64,000 bases of DNA from Campanula takesimana. Its lineage: Eukaryota; Streptophyta; Magnoliopsida; Asterales; Campanulaceae. Position numbers and translations under genes: made by a program. Shown one piece after another: positions 1-10,275 of the stretch; positions within the stretch are counted from its first letter, which is position 1, and the number at the start of each line of letters is the position of its first letter. Location: the NCBI GenBank assembly GCA_026119855.1, contig JAOWBW010001049.1:372001-436000 (forward strand). Reading direction: 5' to 3'. The notes below the pieces were generated by a model. That model had not been told where the DNA came from, searched no databases, and saw only the letters and a program-made list of their open reading frames with translations.

Positions 1-816
1 CTGGAGAAATATCCTCCACCTCAACCACCGACGGTGTTTTACCCCCAGATTTGGAGGGTACAAACTTCCCCTCCTCAACCTTATTCATCCACTGATCATG
101 GTTTCCCAAAATCTTCACCGCCCCATATTCTAGTCGAGAAAAACTGTCCCTTTAGCTTGTCCCTGACCACCTGAAGCAGAAATATTTTTCCCCTTTTCTG
201 CTGCTGTGAACTTACGACCCACAGCTTGCCACTCAGTCTGGGGATTATTTTGATTGCCCTTCTTGATCTGTCTCTGTTCCGGATCTTTGGGAGGTTGGTG
301 CTGCTGTGGCAGTTGCTGCGGCTGTGGAATCTGAGACTGTTGTTGCTGCAGCCCAATACTCCTTCCCTGTCGCTTTGCACCTCGCTGACACGAGTACTCG
401 TCATGTCCCAACATGCCACACTTAGTGCAGTAGAGAACATTACCCTCATAATAAATATCCTGCCAAAAACCATTCTCCCGCGTCGTACCCAAGTAAATAC
501 GTTCCGGTCTATGTTTAGATACATCCATTTCCACACAAAAACGTGCAAACCCGTGATGCGTAAAACCAGCAGACTTATCATCAGCACGTAAGAAAGTACC
601 CAGAGAATTACCAATATTTTCCATAAATGCATACCAATGTAATGGCAGGTTAGGCAGACGTACCCACACTGATATGCACGGATTATCATAAGCATAGTCA
701 AAGTCAGGGGTCCAACGAAAACATCTAAACATTGAATTCATGATAACATTGGATTCCCTTGCTAAAGACAAAGTAAGATCTTCCTGAGTAGAAGCAAGTA
801 TGTCTCTTGCAATCAT
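1..816 (-). pseudogene. DUF4283 / zinc-knuckle protein (LINE ORF1-like) fused to a hAT C-terminal stub
   Basis: The minus-strand reading frame from 816 to 130 encodes a 228-residue product. Residues about 30-135 resemble the DUF4283 domain of plant LINE-type ORF1 proteins (WVRLPNLPLHWY, GTFLRADD, FARFCVEMDVSK). It is followed by a CX2CX4HX4C zinc knuckle (CTKCGMLGHDEYSC) and a Gln/Pro-rich tail. A frameshift near 130 ends this frame, but a neighbouring frame stays open with similar composition to the window edge, so the gene continues outside. The first 16 or so residues are not DUF4283: they read as the ARDILA part of a hAT dimerisation domain, so the apparent start codon belongs to a different, older gene. 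Inference: a 5'-truncated LINE ORF1 joined to a hAT relic. It could also be a host DUF4283 retrogene; no reverse transcriptase is in view. Confidence 0.6.
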
Positions 817-821
817 AGAAA
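770..821 (-). pseudogene. hAT transposase C-terminal fragment, piece 3
   Basis: Read on the minus strand, the bases just left of the Helitron boundary continue the hAT frame that stops at 25954. Across the join the peptide reads TFHI then ISMIARDILA, which matches the start of the hAT C-terminal dimerisation region (family pattern: YPVLS, then ARDxLAIP). The similarity fades within about 20 codons, where the DUF4283 sequence begins. The continuity also supports the exact Helitron insertion point between A821 and T25954. Confidence 0.55.
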
Positions 822-1556
822 TCTATATACATATATATTTAAAGTTGGTGAGGAGGGCTAAAGTGTTGACATGTGGATTAGTCATGGAAAAACTTGAATT
901 TGATGATGCCACATCAACACTATCCTCATAAATAAGTGACTTTTCATATTTTTTTCTATTAGCTAATAGTATAAGCTAATAATATTAGTTACTAAATAGG
1001 GTAACTATTATAGTTTACTATTATAGTAACTATTACTAATAATAGTAATAGTTAACTATAGTAGTTAACTACTATAGTTAACTATCTCTATATTATAATA
1101 CAACTCAAAAATAACTTCCAATTGATTTGAGACAAAGAAGGGCTAGGATTGTTTTGTAACTTCCTTCATCCTACGGCTGCCATTAAAAGATTTATTTTCA
1201 ATTTAATCTCAATCCTTAGATTGTTTCTCCACTTCTCCGATCCTACGGTTGATATTAGGCGGTTTCCAAAGTTCTCTTCCTCTTTTTGTTTTGCAATGGA
1301 CAATCTGATTTACTCAGGTTGCAATAACAGAGGGATGTATGTTTGATGGCAAACTCAATTCCGTGTGTGTATAGGAAAATGGTTTTAAGGAAGACATATT
1401 TCATACTTTCATTTTGTATGTACCGTCACCTAGATGTACTGTTACCGTGCCACCGGCACGGGCACGACGACTAGTTACTATTATTAGTAATAGATAACTA
1501 TAGTAGTTAACTATTATAGTTAACTATTACTATTATTAGTAATAGTTACTATAATA

Positions 1557-1812
1557 CTCCCCTTGTTCCAGAAAGATGGTCTCATTTTGACTTTTTATGA
1601 TCAAGAAAAATAAATTTTGACCTAATATTATTGTCAATTTAATGATCACAATGAAATTCTAAAAATTTTTATTGATAAATCACTTAATGATTTATCAATT
1701 ACAAATTTTAGATGTTAACTGGAATGATTAGATCGTCGCCAATGGTTGGTCAAAGTTCATTTCTGTTGACCGTAAAAGTCAAAATGAGACTATCTTTCTG
1801 GGACAGAGGGAG
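1557..1812. mobile_element. Stowaway-type MITE
   Basis: Terminal inverted repeats (CTCCCCTTGTTCCAGAAAG at the left, CTCCCTCTGTCCCAGAAAG read inward from the right) bound a 256-bp noncoding element. It is flanked by TA on both sides, the target duplication of Tc1/mariner-mobilised Stowaway elements. It sits in the left half of the Helitron body. Confidence 0.85.
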
Positions 1813-2032
1813 TAGTTACCTATCATAGTAACTATTACTATTATTAGTAATAGTTACTATAATAATTACCTTATATAGTAATTAATATTATTAGCTAATA
1901 ATGTTAAAAAAATAATAGTTGACAATTAATAGTTAACTATTATTATAATTAACATTTATAATTAACTATTGAATAAATTTAAAATTACTATTAATAGTAT
2001 TAGTAATCGTAATAGTTGCTATATATATATAT

Positions 2033-3414
2033 TGTTGATCAAATATATGTTTAGGACATAGAATTGCTTAATCCCAATGATAGCTATCACTTAGGATCCC
2101 CCAATTTTATTAGAACCATTATAAGGTACTCTTAGGATTCTTGGTGACCAGCACAGGTGTATTCCAACTCTTCAAACAAGGCAAACCAGCAAGAGGAAGC
2201 AAATCAGCAGACCAGTAAACTAGTTGCCGATCAACTTGATAAACAAGTTGCCGATCAACTTCATTCTCAACTTGCCGATAAAGAAAGACAGTCTGTACTG
2301 TCAGTCACGTTACATCGTTTCACCTTAAAGTCAACCTTGCTGATTGTCCCTGTCCCTTCTTACTGTTTTATCTAAAAGTAGTTTACCTGCTCTGTAATGA
2401 TTGCTGCGCCGTCTGACACATAGCTACTTTTAGCTATACTCTGTCTCTACTTGCTTTTTGCAGGTAACCGGTTGAGACAAAGGGGTCTTTACCCATCAGA
2501 CTTTTGCGAGCATGCGTGTACCACATATCTTCGCCATTAATGCTAAAGATACCGCATTTAATGCTCCTCAACTACCCAGCTGGATATTCAAATTGCAAGC
2601 CTTCCTCTACAAGACTCAAGACATTTACTCCTCTTATAAATAGTGGACTTGGAGCATTGAAGAAGGTTGGTGAAAATAGAGCATTGAAGAGAGCTGAATG
2701 TTTTTGAGTATTCATTAAAGACTCAAACATTCTGTGTCCATATAATCATTAGATCATTTAATAGGACATACACTTGTGCACCAACTCAAACAACATTGTT
2801 AGTATTCCCGAACTAGATTATATAAGGAATACGTTGTTTAAGTTATTCACACACCCACCTAAGTGAGATAAGTTCTCTTGAACTTGCCGCTCAAATACAC
2901 TTGGTCAGAATTGTTTTACGATCCATTAGAAATTTCTAGAACTTAGTCTTTGTATACCGGCAAAGCCGTGCTTGTAATAGACTAGAAAAATCTAATAGTA
3001 CTCTTAACCCAAATCCAAGTTCTGACCAAACTTGGTAGATGACGTAGCAGTATTTACACTGTGAACCTCTCCAAATCCCTGTGTCTCTGTTGCTTGCCTT
3101 ATCATTGCCGGTTGGAATTCTATCACCGGCAGATTGCATTCGTTCTTACTGATTCATTGTAATTTCCATTGACCAATCTCTTGAAACTGCATTGAACTTT
3201 TAGAAACAACTTTGTGTTTAAACTAAGCTCTGAAAATCTTTTATACACTGATTTTGTGTGAGTTAAAACTAAGTCATATTTTACCCGCTGCGCTTACTGA
3301 TAATAGTTTGCAAACTGATAAGTGACTTTGCATTTAAAAGTGTTTCTTTGTAAAAGTTTTAAAAAGGCTATTCACCCCCCCTCTAGCCTATTTTCCTACC
3401 AATTGGGCATAACA
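2033..3414 (+). repeat. 5' LTR of the SIRE element
   Basis: It begins TGTTGATC and ends GCATAACA, and matches 23369-24749 nearly base for base. A TATAAATA box at 2635-2642 marks the likely promoter. Upstream of it, in U3, is a 24-bp-phased array of TTGCCGATCAA. Confidence 0.95.
2222..2280 (+). repeat. SIRE U3 dyad array, 24-bp phase
   Basis: Two copies of the near-palindrome AGTTGCCGATCAACT start at 2222 and 2246, and a third partial TTGCCGAT has its TTG at 2272, so the phase is 24 bp throughout. The array lies about 355 bp upstream of the TATA box. The same array is in the 3' LTR at 23558-23615. Confidence 0.8.
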
Positions 3415-3416
3415 AT

Positions 3417-3428
3417 TGGTATCAGAGC
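3417..3428 (+). other. Primer-binding site (SIRE), initiator Met tRNA
   Basis: TGGTATCAGAGC, two bases after the 5' LTR, is complementary to the 3' end of initiator methionine tRNA, the usual Copia primer. Confidence 0.9.
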
Positions 3429-3493
3429 TTGGAATTTTGAAAGAAATTTCCAAGCTTTGCAGCTTGTATTGCCGATACCATGGCAGGAAAATC

Positions 3494-6025
3494 ATGCAGT
3501 CATTTAACATCACTACCATACCGTTGTTAAATGTCAACGAGTTTGGTGTCTGGAAATCTCGTATGATAAAGTATATGAACTCAATCAATGATCGGTTGAT
3601 GAAAGTCATAGAAGGTGGTCCAATCATTCCTTTAAAAGTCTCAACCACCTATAGACCTATTCCCTCCACTCCGCTGACACAACATGCTGATCGTGACACT
3701 GAACAAGAAACCCATGTTCAGATTGAAGAAACCTTGGTCGAGAAACCAAGAGAGGAATGGACTGAGGACGACAAACTTTCAGCTGCCCTAGATGGAAAAG
3801 CATGCCATATTATTTCTTGTGGTTTGGACGACAAGCAATATAAACTCATTGACTTGTGCTCCACGGCTCAAGAATGCTGGAACAAGCTCCTTTCATACTT
3901 TGAAGGTGACGAGCAGGTAAAGGACAACAGACTCTACGATTGTATCGCTGAGTTTGAATCCTTCAAGAAACAAGATGGTGAATCACTAAGGAGTGCCTAC
4001 GACAGATTCTGCGAGGTAAGTAATTTATGTGCTTCATTAGGAAAGATTTATACTATGAAAGACCTGAATATTCGTTTTCTAAGTTCTTTGGGAAATGAGT
4101 ATCATACCAAGGTCACCGCTGTTAGAGAAGTGAGAGACTTGAACAAGACTTCTATTCAGAATCTTGTATCTAGTCTATTTCTGTATGAGAGAGAACTGCA
4201 AAAACTTAACGTTCTCGATAAAAATTTCAAAAACTTGTCTCTATCAGCTCAGTCACAGATATCCTTCCCTTCAAATAAATTCCCTCCTATAGATCCCCAT
4301 CCTATACCCTGCAGCTCCAAAACCCCTGCAACTACCTCAGAACAGCCTATGGAAGAAGACAAATTTGCCGCCTTCGCTAGGAACTACAAAAGGTTTAAGG
4401 ACTTCAAAAGGATGCAAAAAGGAAACTACCAGCAACCAAAATCATTCACACCAACTTTTCAAAAACCAGCAAGTTACAACAAACCATCAACAAATGCTAC
4501 CGACGGAAAGAACAACAAAGGTGATCTTGTTTGCTTCAACTGCAGAAAACCTGGTCACTTTGCTTCTAAATGTCCTCAACCAAAATATGAGTATGTGAGG
4601 AAGTCATTCAATAAGAGACATCCCAAGTCTCGAAGCTTTGTTGCCGATGAAAGCACAGAAAAGGCCTTGCCGGTTTGGTGTGAAACTGATTCAGATGAAG
4701 ATGCCGATGAAGATGAAGATGCCGATGTAAGCTTTGTCGCCCTAGACTTGGAAGATGCCGATACATCCACATTGCCGACTCCAGTCTACCGAGATCCATC
4801 CCCTCCAAGATCTCCAGTCAGAGAAGAAGCTACTGGAAGACCTCAACCACACTTCAAAGAGATTAGTGTCAAAGCAGAGAACCCAAATGGATACAGAGTT
4901 CACCAAGTGGGAACCTCTCTCTATGGTCAGTGTAACTCTATTCAATTCACTGCTATCAAACCTAAACCCTTACCAATGACCAGAAAATTCTCATTCACCG
5001 AGCATCCCAGCATTGCCAAAAGCTTATCTAAACCCATCTCTTCTATACCTGACTTCTCTCCTAAACCTATTATCTCTGCCCCCAAAATTTTAGCTGATCC
5101 CTTTCCTGAAATATCCAAAGCTGAAATGGTAGAGACAATGGATGAACTTTTTATTGATCATGAGAAGCTGAGTAGCGTTCATAAAGTGATGGCTGCTGAT
5201 TTCAATAGAATTTCTGCAGAGAATGACTTGCTTGTGTCTGAACTTAATGTTCTCAATGGACATGAGCTTGAGTCTGTTCTTCTAAAGAAAGAAAACCTGG
5301 ATCTCAAAAGCCATGTAGCAGTATTGATAGCTCAGATCGAAGATCTTGTGAAAAGAAACAATCATCTCTCAAGGATTGTTGATTCTTACACAAAATCTAG
5401 AGTTGCTGTTGAAACAATCCTACAGACCCAAATGTCATATAAGGACCAATCTGGGTTAGGATTTGATTCCAGCAGCAGTAGCTCTACTGAAACTTGTGCG
5501 ATCGAGAAAAAGGATGAGAAAGTTGAATGTAGTCCTGTTAACTCAGTGCATAAGGATGCTAAGCCAATATACAGTGCTGTGGCAATGAAGTATCCTAAGA
5601 ACCAGAACAAAAGGAATGACAAGCACAAACAAAAATATGTTAAGGTTGCTGATACTGAGTCTGCCGATAACGGTATTCTTGGTGAATACATCAGCAGAGC
5701 TAGTACTGCCGGTCTAACCACATCTGCTGCCGATGGACAAGTACCTAATAAGGTAACTGCCAAAGGTAAACAGAATGGAAAGAAAGGCAATACTAAAACC
5801 TTTAAACCTACTAAGTTTGTGCCTGCTCAATTCCCTAGTTCTGCCGATGCACTGACTAAACAGAATGATGTTCTACCGACTCCACAGCCTATCAATCAAG
5901 TGAGATGTTCTAATTGTTCTGATTATGGTCACAAGGCTCATGAATGCCTCTTGAAGCACCTATCTGGACCCACTGAGGTTACATCCTCTAGTGGTGGCCA
6001 GATGTGGTTGCCAAAGAGGAACTAA
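3494..6025 (+). CDS. gag: SIRE gag (nucleocapsid/capsid protein)
   Basis: An 843-residue gag when started at the ATG at 3494 (MQSFNI); the open frame runs back into the primer-binding site without an earlier ATG. An out-of-frame ATG at 3480 (MAGK) could be the ancestral start if one base was gained or lost. The N-terminal half is a Copia gag core. A CCHC knuckle CFNCRKPGHFASKC lies near residue 347, a long leucine-rich coiled-coil stretch at about 541-636, and a second knuckle CSNCSDYGHKAHEC near 805. The acidic middle repeats Asp-Glu-Asp-Ala units. The protein should form the cytoplasmic virus-like particle and bind element RNA. It ends at TAA, overlapping pol in another frame. Confidence 0.88.
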   Translation: MQSFNITTIPLLNVNEFGVWKSRMIKYMNSINDRLMKVIEGGPIIPLKVSTTYRPIPSTPLTQHADRDTEQETHVQIEETLVEKPREEWTEDDKLSAALDGKACHIISCGLDDKQYKLIDLCSTAQECWNKLLSYFEGDEQVKDNRLYDCIAEFESFKKQDGESLRSAYDRFCEVSNLCASLGKIYTMKDLNIRFLSSLGNEYHTKVTAVREVRDLNKTSIQNLVSSLFLYERELQKLNVLDKNFKNLSLSAQSQISFPSNKFPPIDPHPIPCSSKTPATTSEQPMEEDKFAAFARNYKRFKDFKRMQKGNYQQPKSFTPTFQKPASYNKPSTNATDGKNNKGDLVCFNCRKPGHFASKCPQPKYEYVRKSFNKRHPKSRSFVADESTEKALPVWCETDSDEDADEDEDADVSFVALDLEDADTSTLPTPVYRDPSPPRSPVREEATGRPQPHFKEISVKAENPNGYRVHQVGTSLYGQCNSIQFTAIKPKPLPMTRKFSFTEHPSIAKSLSKPISSIPDFSPKPIISAPKILADPFPEISKAEMVETMDELFIDHEKLSSVHKVMAADFNRISAENDLLVSELNVLNGHELESVLLKKENLDLKSHVAVLIAQIEDLVKRNNHLSRIVDSYTKSRVAVETILQTQMSYKDQSGLGFDSSSSSSTETCAIEKKDEKVECSPVNSVHKDAKPIYSAVAMKYPKNQNKRNDKHKQKYVKVADTESADNGILGEYISRASTAGLTTSAADGQVPNKVTAKGKQNGKKGNTKTFKPTKFVPAQFPSSADALTKQNDVLPTPQPINQVRCSNCSDYGHKAHECLLKHLSGPTEVTSSSGGQMWLPKRN

Positions 6026-8770
6026 CCCTCGGACCCAAGAATAAGGGGGACCATAAGCATACCGTTTTATTTCAGGAATGCTTCATGGCCTCAACTGGTG
6101 CAAGCAAGGATTTGTGGATTCTAGATAGTGGCTGTTCAAGACACATGACAGGATTTGCAGATCTACTTGCCGATATTTCAGAAGCATCAGGTCCCCCAGT
6201 GGTTTTCGGTGATAATGCCAAAGGAAAAATCATCGGTATAGGTACCATCAAGAGAGGTGCAGTTACTGTACAGAAGGTCTCTCTTGTGGATGGTCTGAAA
6301 CACAACCTTCTATCTATATCACAATTCTGTGATAAAGGAATGCAATGTGTATTTACTACTTCCAGTTGCTACGTGAAAGACATTGCTTCCAATGAAACTC
6401 TTCTCACTGCCAAAAGAAAAGGTAACATTTATGCAATAGACTTAAGTGCTATTACTGGTGTTGCTAATGTTTGTTTTGTAGCTAAGAACATCAGTGAGAA
6501 CTCATGGCTATGGCACAAGAGACTCAGTCACTTGAACTTCAAATATCTATCAAAGCTTGCCGGTTCAAATCTGGTTACCGGTCTGCCTCAAGTGTCTGCT
6601 GATCAAGCAAAGAAATGCAAGGCCTGCCAGCTTGGAAAACAACATAAATCATCCTTCCGAAGCAAGCCCTGCATGTCAACATCTAAGTGCCTCCAAATGC
6701 TACATATGGATCTATTTGGCCCCACAACTACAGCAAGTATTGGGGGAAGTAGATATACCTTGGTTGTAGTAGATGATTTCTCTAGATATACTTGGGTGGA
6801 AACTTTCAGTCACAAAGATGACACATATGCCGTTGCTACCAAGTTATTCAGACTACTACAGACCCAGAAGGAGAACGATATCATCAGCATGAGATCAGAC
6901 AACGGCACTGAATTCAAGAACAATGGTATTGCTCAGTACAGTGATGATCACGGCATAGACCACAACTTCTCAGCTGTTGGTACACCACAACAAAATGGTG
7001 TCGTTGAGAGAAAGAACAGAACTCTCATTGAAGCTGGTAAGACCATGATTGCTGAAGCTAGGCTGCCGAAATATTTTTGGGCTGAAGCCATCAATACCGC
7101 CTGCTTAACTCAGAACAGATCTCTCATCAACAAATTCCATAACAAGACTCCTTATGAACTCTGGAGAGGCAGAACTCCCAACATTGGATTCTTCAAAATA
7201 TTCGGCTGCAAATGTTACGTGCTTTACAACGGTAAAGAGCACAGAGGTAAATTTGATGAGAAAGCTGATGAAGGAATCTTTGTTGGATACGCTAAACACA
7301 GTAAGGCCTTTCGAGTTTTTAATAAGAAACTTTTGAAAATTGTTGAATCTGTTCATGTAACCTTTGATGAATTTGATTTGTTAGAGTCTGACAAGGCTCC
7401 AAATAGTACTAATGCTTCTAGTGCTCATGAGACAGGTGAATCCAGTAATTCTAACCCTGCAGGTCAAGTACCAGCTGCTGATCCAGTCATTTCAGTAGAG
7501 GAACCAGCAGATACTCACTATTTCCCATCATCGGCAGAACATGATCTTACCGATAACTTTCATAACCCATTTGCCGATGAAAATTCTGCTGATCATCCTG
7601 AAGACAGATCTAGCCCTCAACCAATTTCTGTTATAAGACCCTTCCCAACAAGCTCTCAATCTAATCCACCTCACACCCAGAACTCTAATTCTCCTTCTCC
7701 ATCTGCTGATCTTGATCCTCCTCTAGAATCACTCCAACAAGATACAGTCAGACAAGATGTGCCGAGAGAAGTTAGACCAGTTCGTGATCATCCATTAGAA
7801 AATGTGATCGGTGATGTCTTTGGACCAAGATTGACAAGAAACCTTAGTAGAGCATTCGCCGAGAGTCTCTTCTCATCTGCTATGGTTTCCAATATAGAAC
7901 CAAAGAAGACTGAAGAAGCTCTTACTGATTTTGGCTGGGTGGAAGCTATGCAGGAGGAGCTAAATCAGTTTGAAAGATGCAATGTGTGGGAACTAGTGCC
8001 AAGACCATCATCTCAACAAGTGATCGGTACAAAATGGGTCTACAGGAATAAACTGGATGAAGCTGGGAATATTATTAGAAACAAAGCAAGGTTAGTTGCT
8101 AAAGGCTACCGACAAGAAGAAGGAATTGACTACGATGAGACATTTGCTCCTGTTGTAAGATTGGAAGCCATAAGACTTTTCCTAGCCTATGCTGCCTTCA
8201 AAGAATTCAAGTTATATCAAATGGACGTGAAAAGTGCCTTCCTAAATGGAGAACTCCAAGAACTTGTGTATGTTGAACAACCACCAGGTTTTGAAGACTC
8301 CAAGAAGCCTAATCATGTCTACCGATTGAAGAAAGTTCTCTATGGCCTAAAGCAAGCTCCAAGGGCATGGTATGAAACCCTTTCTAAGTTCTTACTTAGT
8401 GATGGCTTAGGTTTCACTCGAGGTAAAATCGATACTACTTTATTTGTTGCCAAGCACAAGGGTCATTCATTGTTTGTTCAAATATATGTCGATGATATTA
8501 TTTTTGGTTCTACTAATGAATCACTTTGCAAGAGATTTGAGAAGCTAATGCAGAGCAAGTTCGAGATGAGCATGATGGGTGAACTAACATATTTCCTTGG
8601 ACTTCAAGTCAAGCAATCCAATGAGGGAATTTTCATCAGTCAAGCCAAGTACGCAAAAGAATCAATCAAGAAGTTTGGCTTTGACAATGCTCACTCTCAA
8701 AGCACATCTATGGGCACTAACATTCACTTAGATAAGGATGAGTCTGGTAAGAAAGTAGATATGACACTCT
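6004..8770 (+). CDS. pol: SIRE pol, 5' part: protease, integrase, reverse transcriptase (interrupted)
   Basis: The pol frame opens after a stop at 5989-5991 and overlaps the gag end, so expression needs a -1 shift or reflects a small indel. In order: aspartic protease motif LDSGCSRHMTG near residue 41; GAG-pre-integrase HHCC zinc domain (WHKRLSHL...CKACQLGK); integrase core with HMDLFGP, SDNGTEF and NGVVERKNR; a long Ser/Pro/Asp-rich linker; then Copia reverse transcriptase with ARLVAKGYRQ, QMDVKSAFLNG, GLKQAPRAWYE and the catalytic YVDD at 8485-8496. The frame runs intact to the nested Copia-1 insertion and resumes at 17324, with ACTCT duplicated. Apart from the insertion I saw no inactivating change in this part. 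Confidence 0.9.
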
Positions 8771-10259
8771 TGTTGGGTTTCAATCAAACATGCGCAGCGG
8801 AATTTAGCATTTAAAATTTTGAAACCCAAAGCCCATAGATCCGTTCATATGATTAAATCAAATACAATAACATGAATATAGGATAAAACTAACCCTTGAT
8901 GGCTATTAAATTTTCTCTTGGTCTTTGGTGGAGATTTGAAGACTTGATCACGATCACAAAGCTTGAACACGAACTTTGAAGATGATGATTTTCACCCTCT
9001 AGCGGTATCCACACTTCGAACGAATATCAAAGGAACTTCTTTGATCTTGGTTGCTAGACCAAATTGTGAAACACGTTTTCACAATGAATTTAAACTATAT
9101 GGAATTTTCTCTCTTGTGTATTATTTTGTTCTTTGACCAAGGATGTCTTAGAACAAAGTAAAACCTCTCTCAAACTCTTTGGAGACTCACAAAAGGCTAT
9201 CACAGAAGTTATGGCCGAACTCATCCTTTTATACACAAGCAAGACCTATTCCAAATAGGAATCTTCTGTCAAAAGACATTCCAAATCGAATTAGGAAAGT
9301 GCCAGCCGACAGTACTGTGCGGCCGCCCAAAATGCACTGTGCGGTCGCACATTTATCTGAAACAAACTGGTACAAATCTGAGCTAAGTGTGCGGCCGCCC
9401 AGTCCACACTGTGCGGTCGCCCACTTCCCCAGAATGTCCAGAATTTCCAAAATTCCAATTTAGTCCTTTTAAAGATTCGTTCTATTGTGTGTGACCCTCT
9501 AGGATTATACTAAGTTGGCAATGGGTTCAAACATGAAACCATAAGATATGATTAGGTTCTAGCAAACCGTCATACCTACCCAAATAGTATAACTAGATAC
9601 AAGTTCGCATTCCTTTAGAATATGTCATAATCCCTTTGTCCTCGACGTCATTGAACACAAGTCATGGTCAAACAGTCAACTTGTTTTGTTCAATACTTTC
9701 TCGATTCCGAATATGTTGATAATCCAAATGCCATTGATCCAATCAATTCATTTGAGTCCGGCCGAACATTTCATCAACACCATTCCTACGAGAGGCCCAA
9801 GCTTGACATCTCTCCGAAGAGGGAAAAATCCATTTAGCTTATTATTCTTCCCTACGTGAATCCGAATATGCCAATCATACCCTTTATAACTTCCCGGTTA
9901 AAGGTAGCGTTTGAATATGTCAAACATAATGTTCATCAAGTGGAAGATTATAATAACTTCATGTCTAAGGATTCAAATGACATAACTAATATGAGATATA
10001 TGTTCGACATAGACCATGACATAAATCTCATACAGCGGGTCATGTCCAGTACCTTGTTCCAAACAAGTACCCATAAATCTAACATGATCATCGCATGATC
10101 ATTTAGCCTTTATACTAGTGCTTAACAAGTGCTATGGATGGAGATTATTATAAGTAAACATGAACAATAATAATAATAAAAAACATCTCTTTATTGATAT
10201 GAAATAAATGATAACAATTACAACGTTTATTAAACGTGCCTAGGGCACCACTACCAACA
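8771..10259 (-). repeat. Copia-1 3' LTR
   Basis: It starts TGTTGGG and ends CCAACA on the plus strand, and matches 15830-17318. In element orientation a TATAAAA box lies downstream of a four-copy GC-dyad array at 9316-9423. Confidence 0.93.
9316..9423. repeat. Copia-1 LTR GC-dyad array (two 22-bp pairs)
   Basis: Four 14-bp copies start at 9316, 9338, 9388 and 9410: TGTGCG-GC-CGCCCA, TGTGCG-GT-CGCACA (a perfect dyad), then GC and GT forms again. Within each pair the starts are 22 bp apart with unrelated 8-nt linkers; the pairs are 50 bp apart. The centre dinucleotide alternates GC, GT, GC, GT. Confidence 0.9.
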
Positions 10260-10275
10260 ATCTCCCACTTGCCCT
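10260..10275 (-). other. Copia-1 polypurine tract
   Basis: On the element strand this reads GCAAGTGGGAGAT directly before the 3' LTR, the plus-strand primer site of the family; Copia-2 has the same sequence. Confidence 0.8.
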
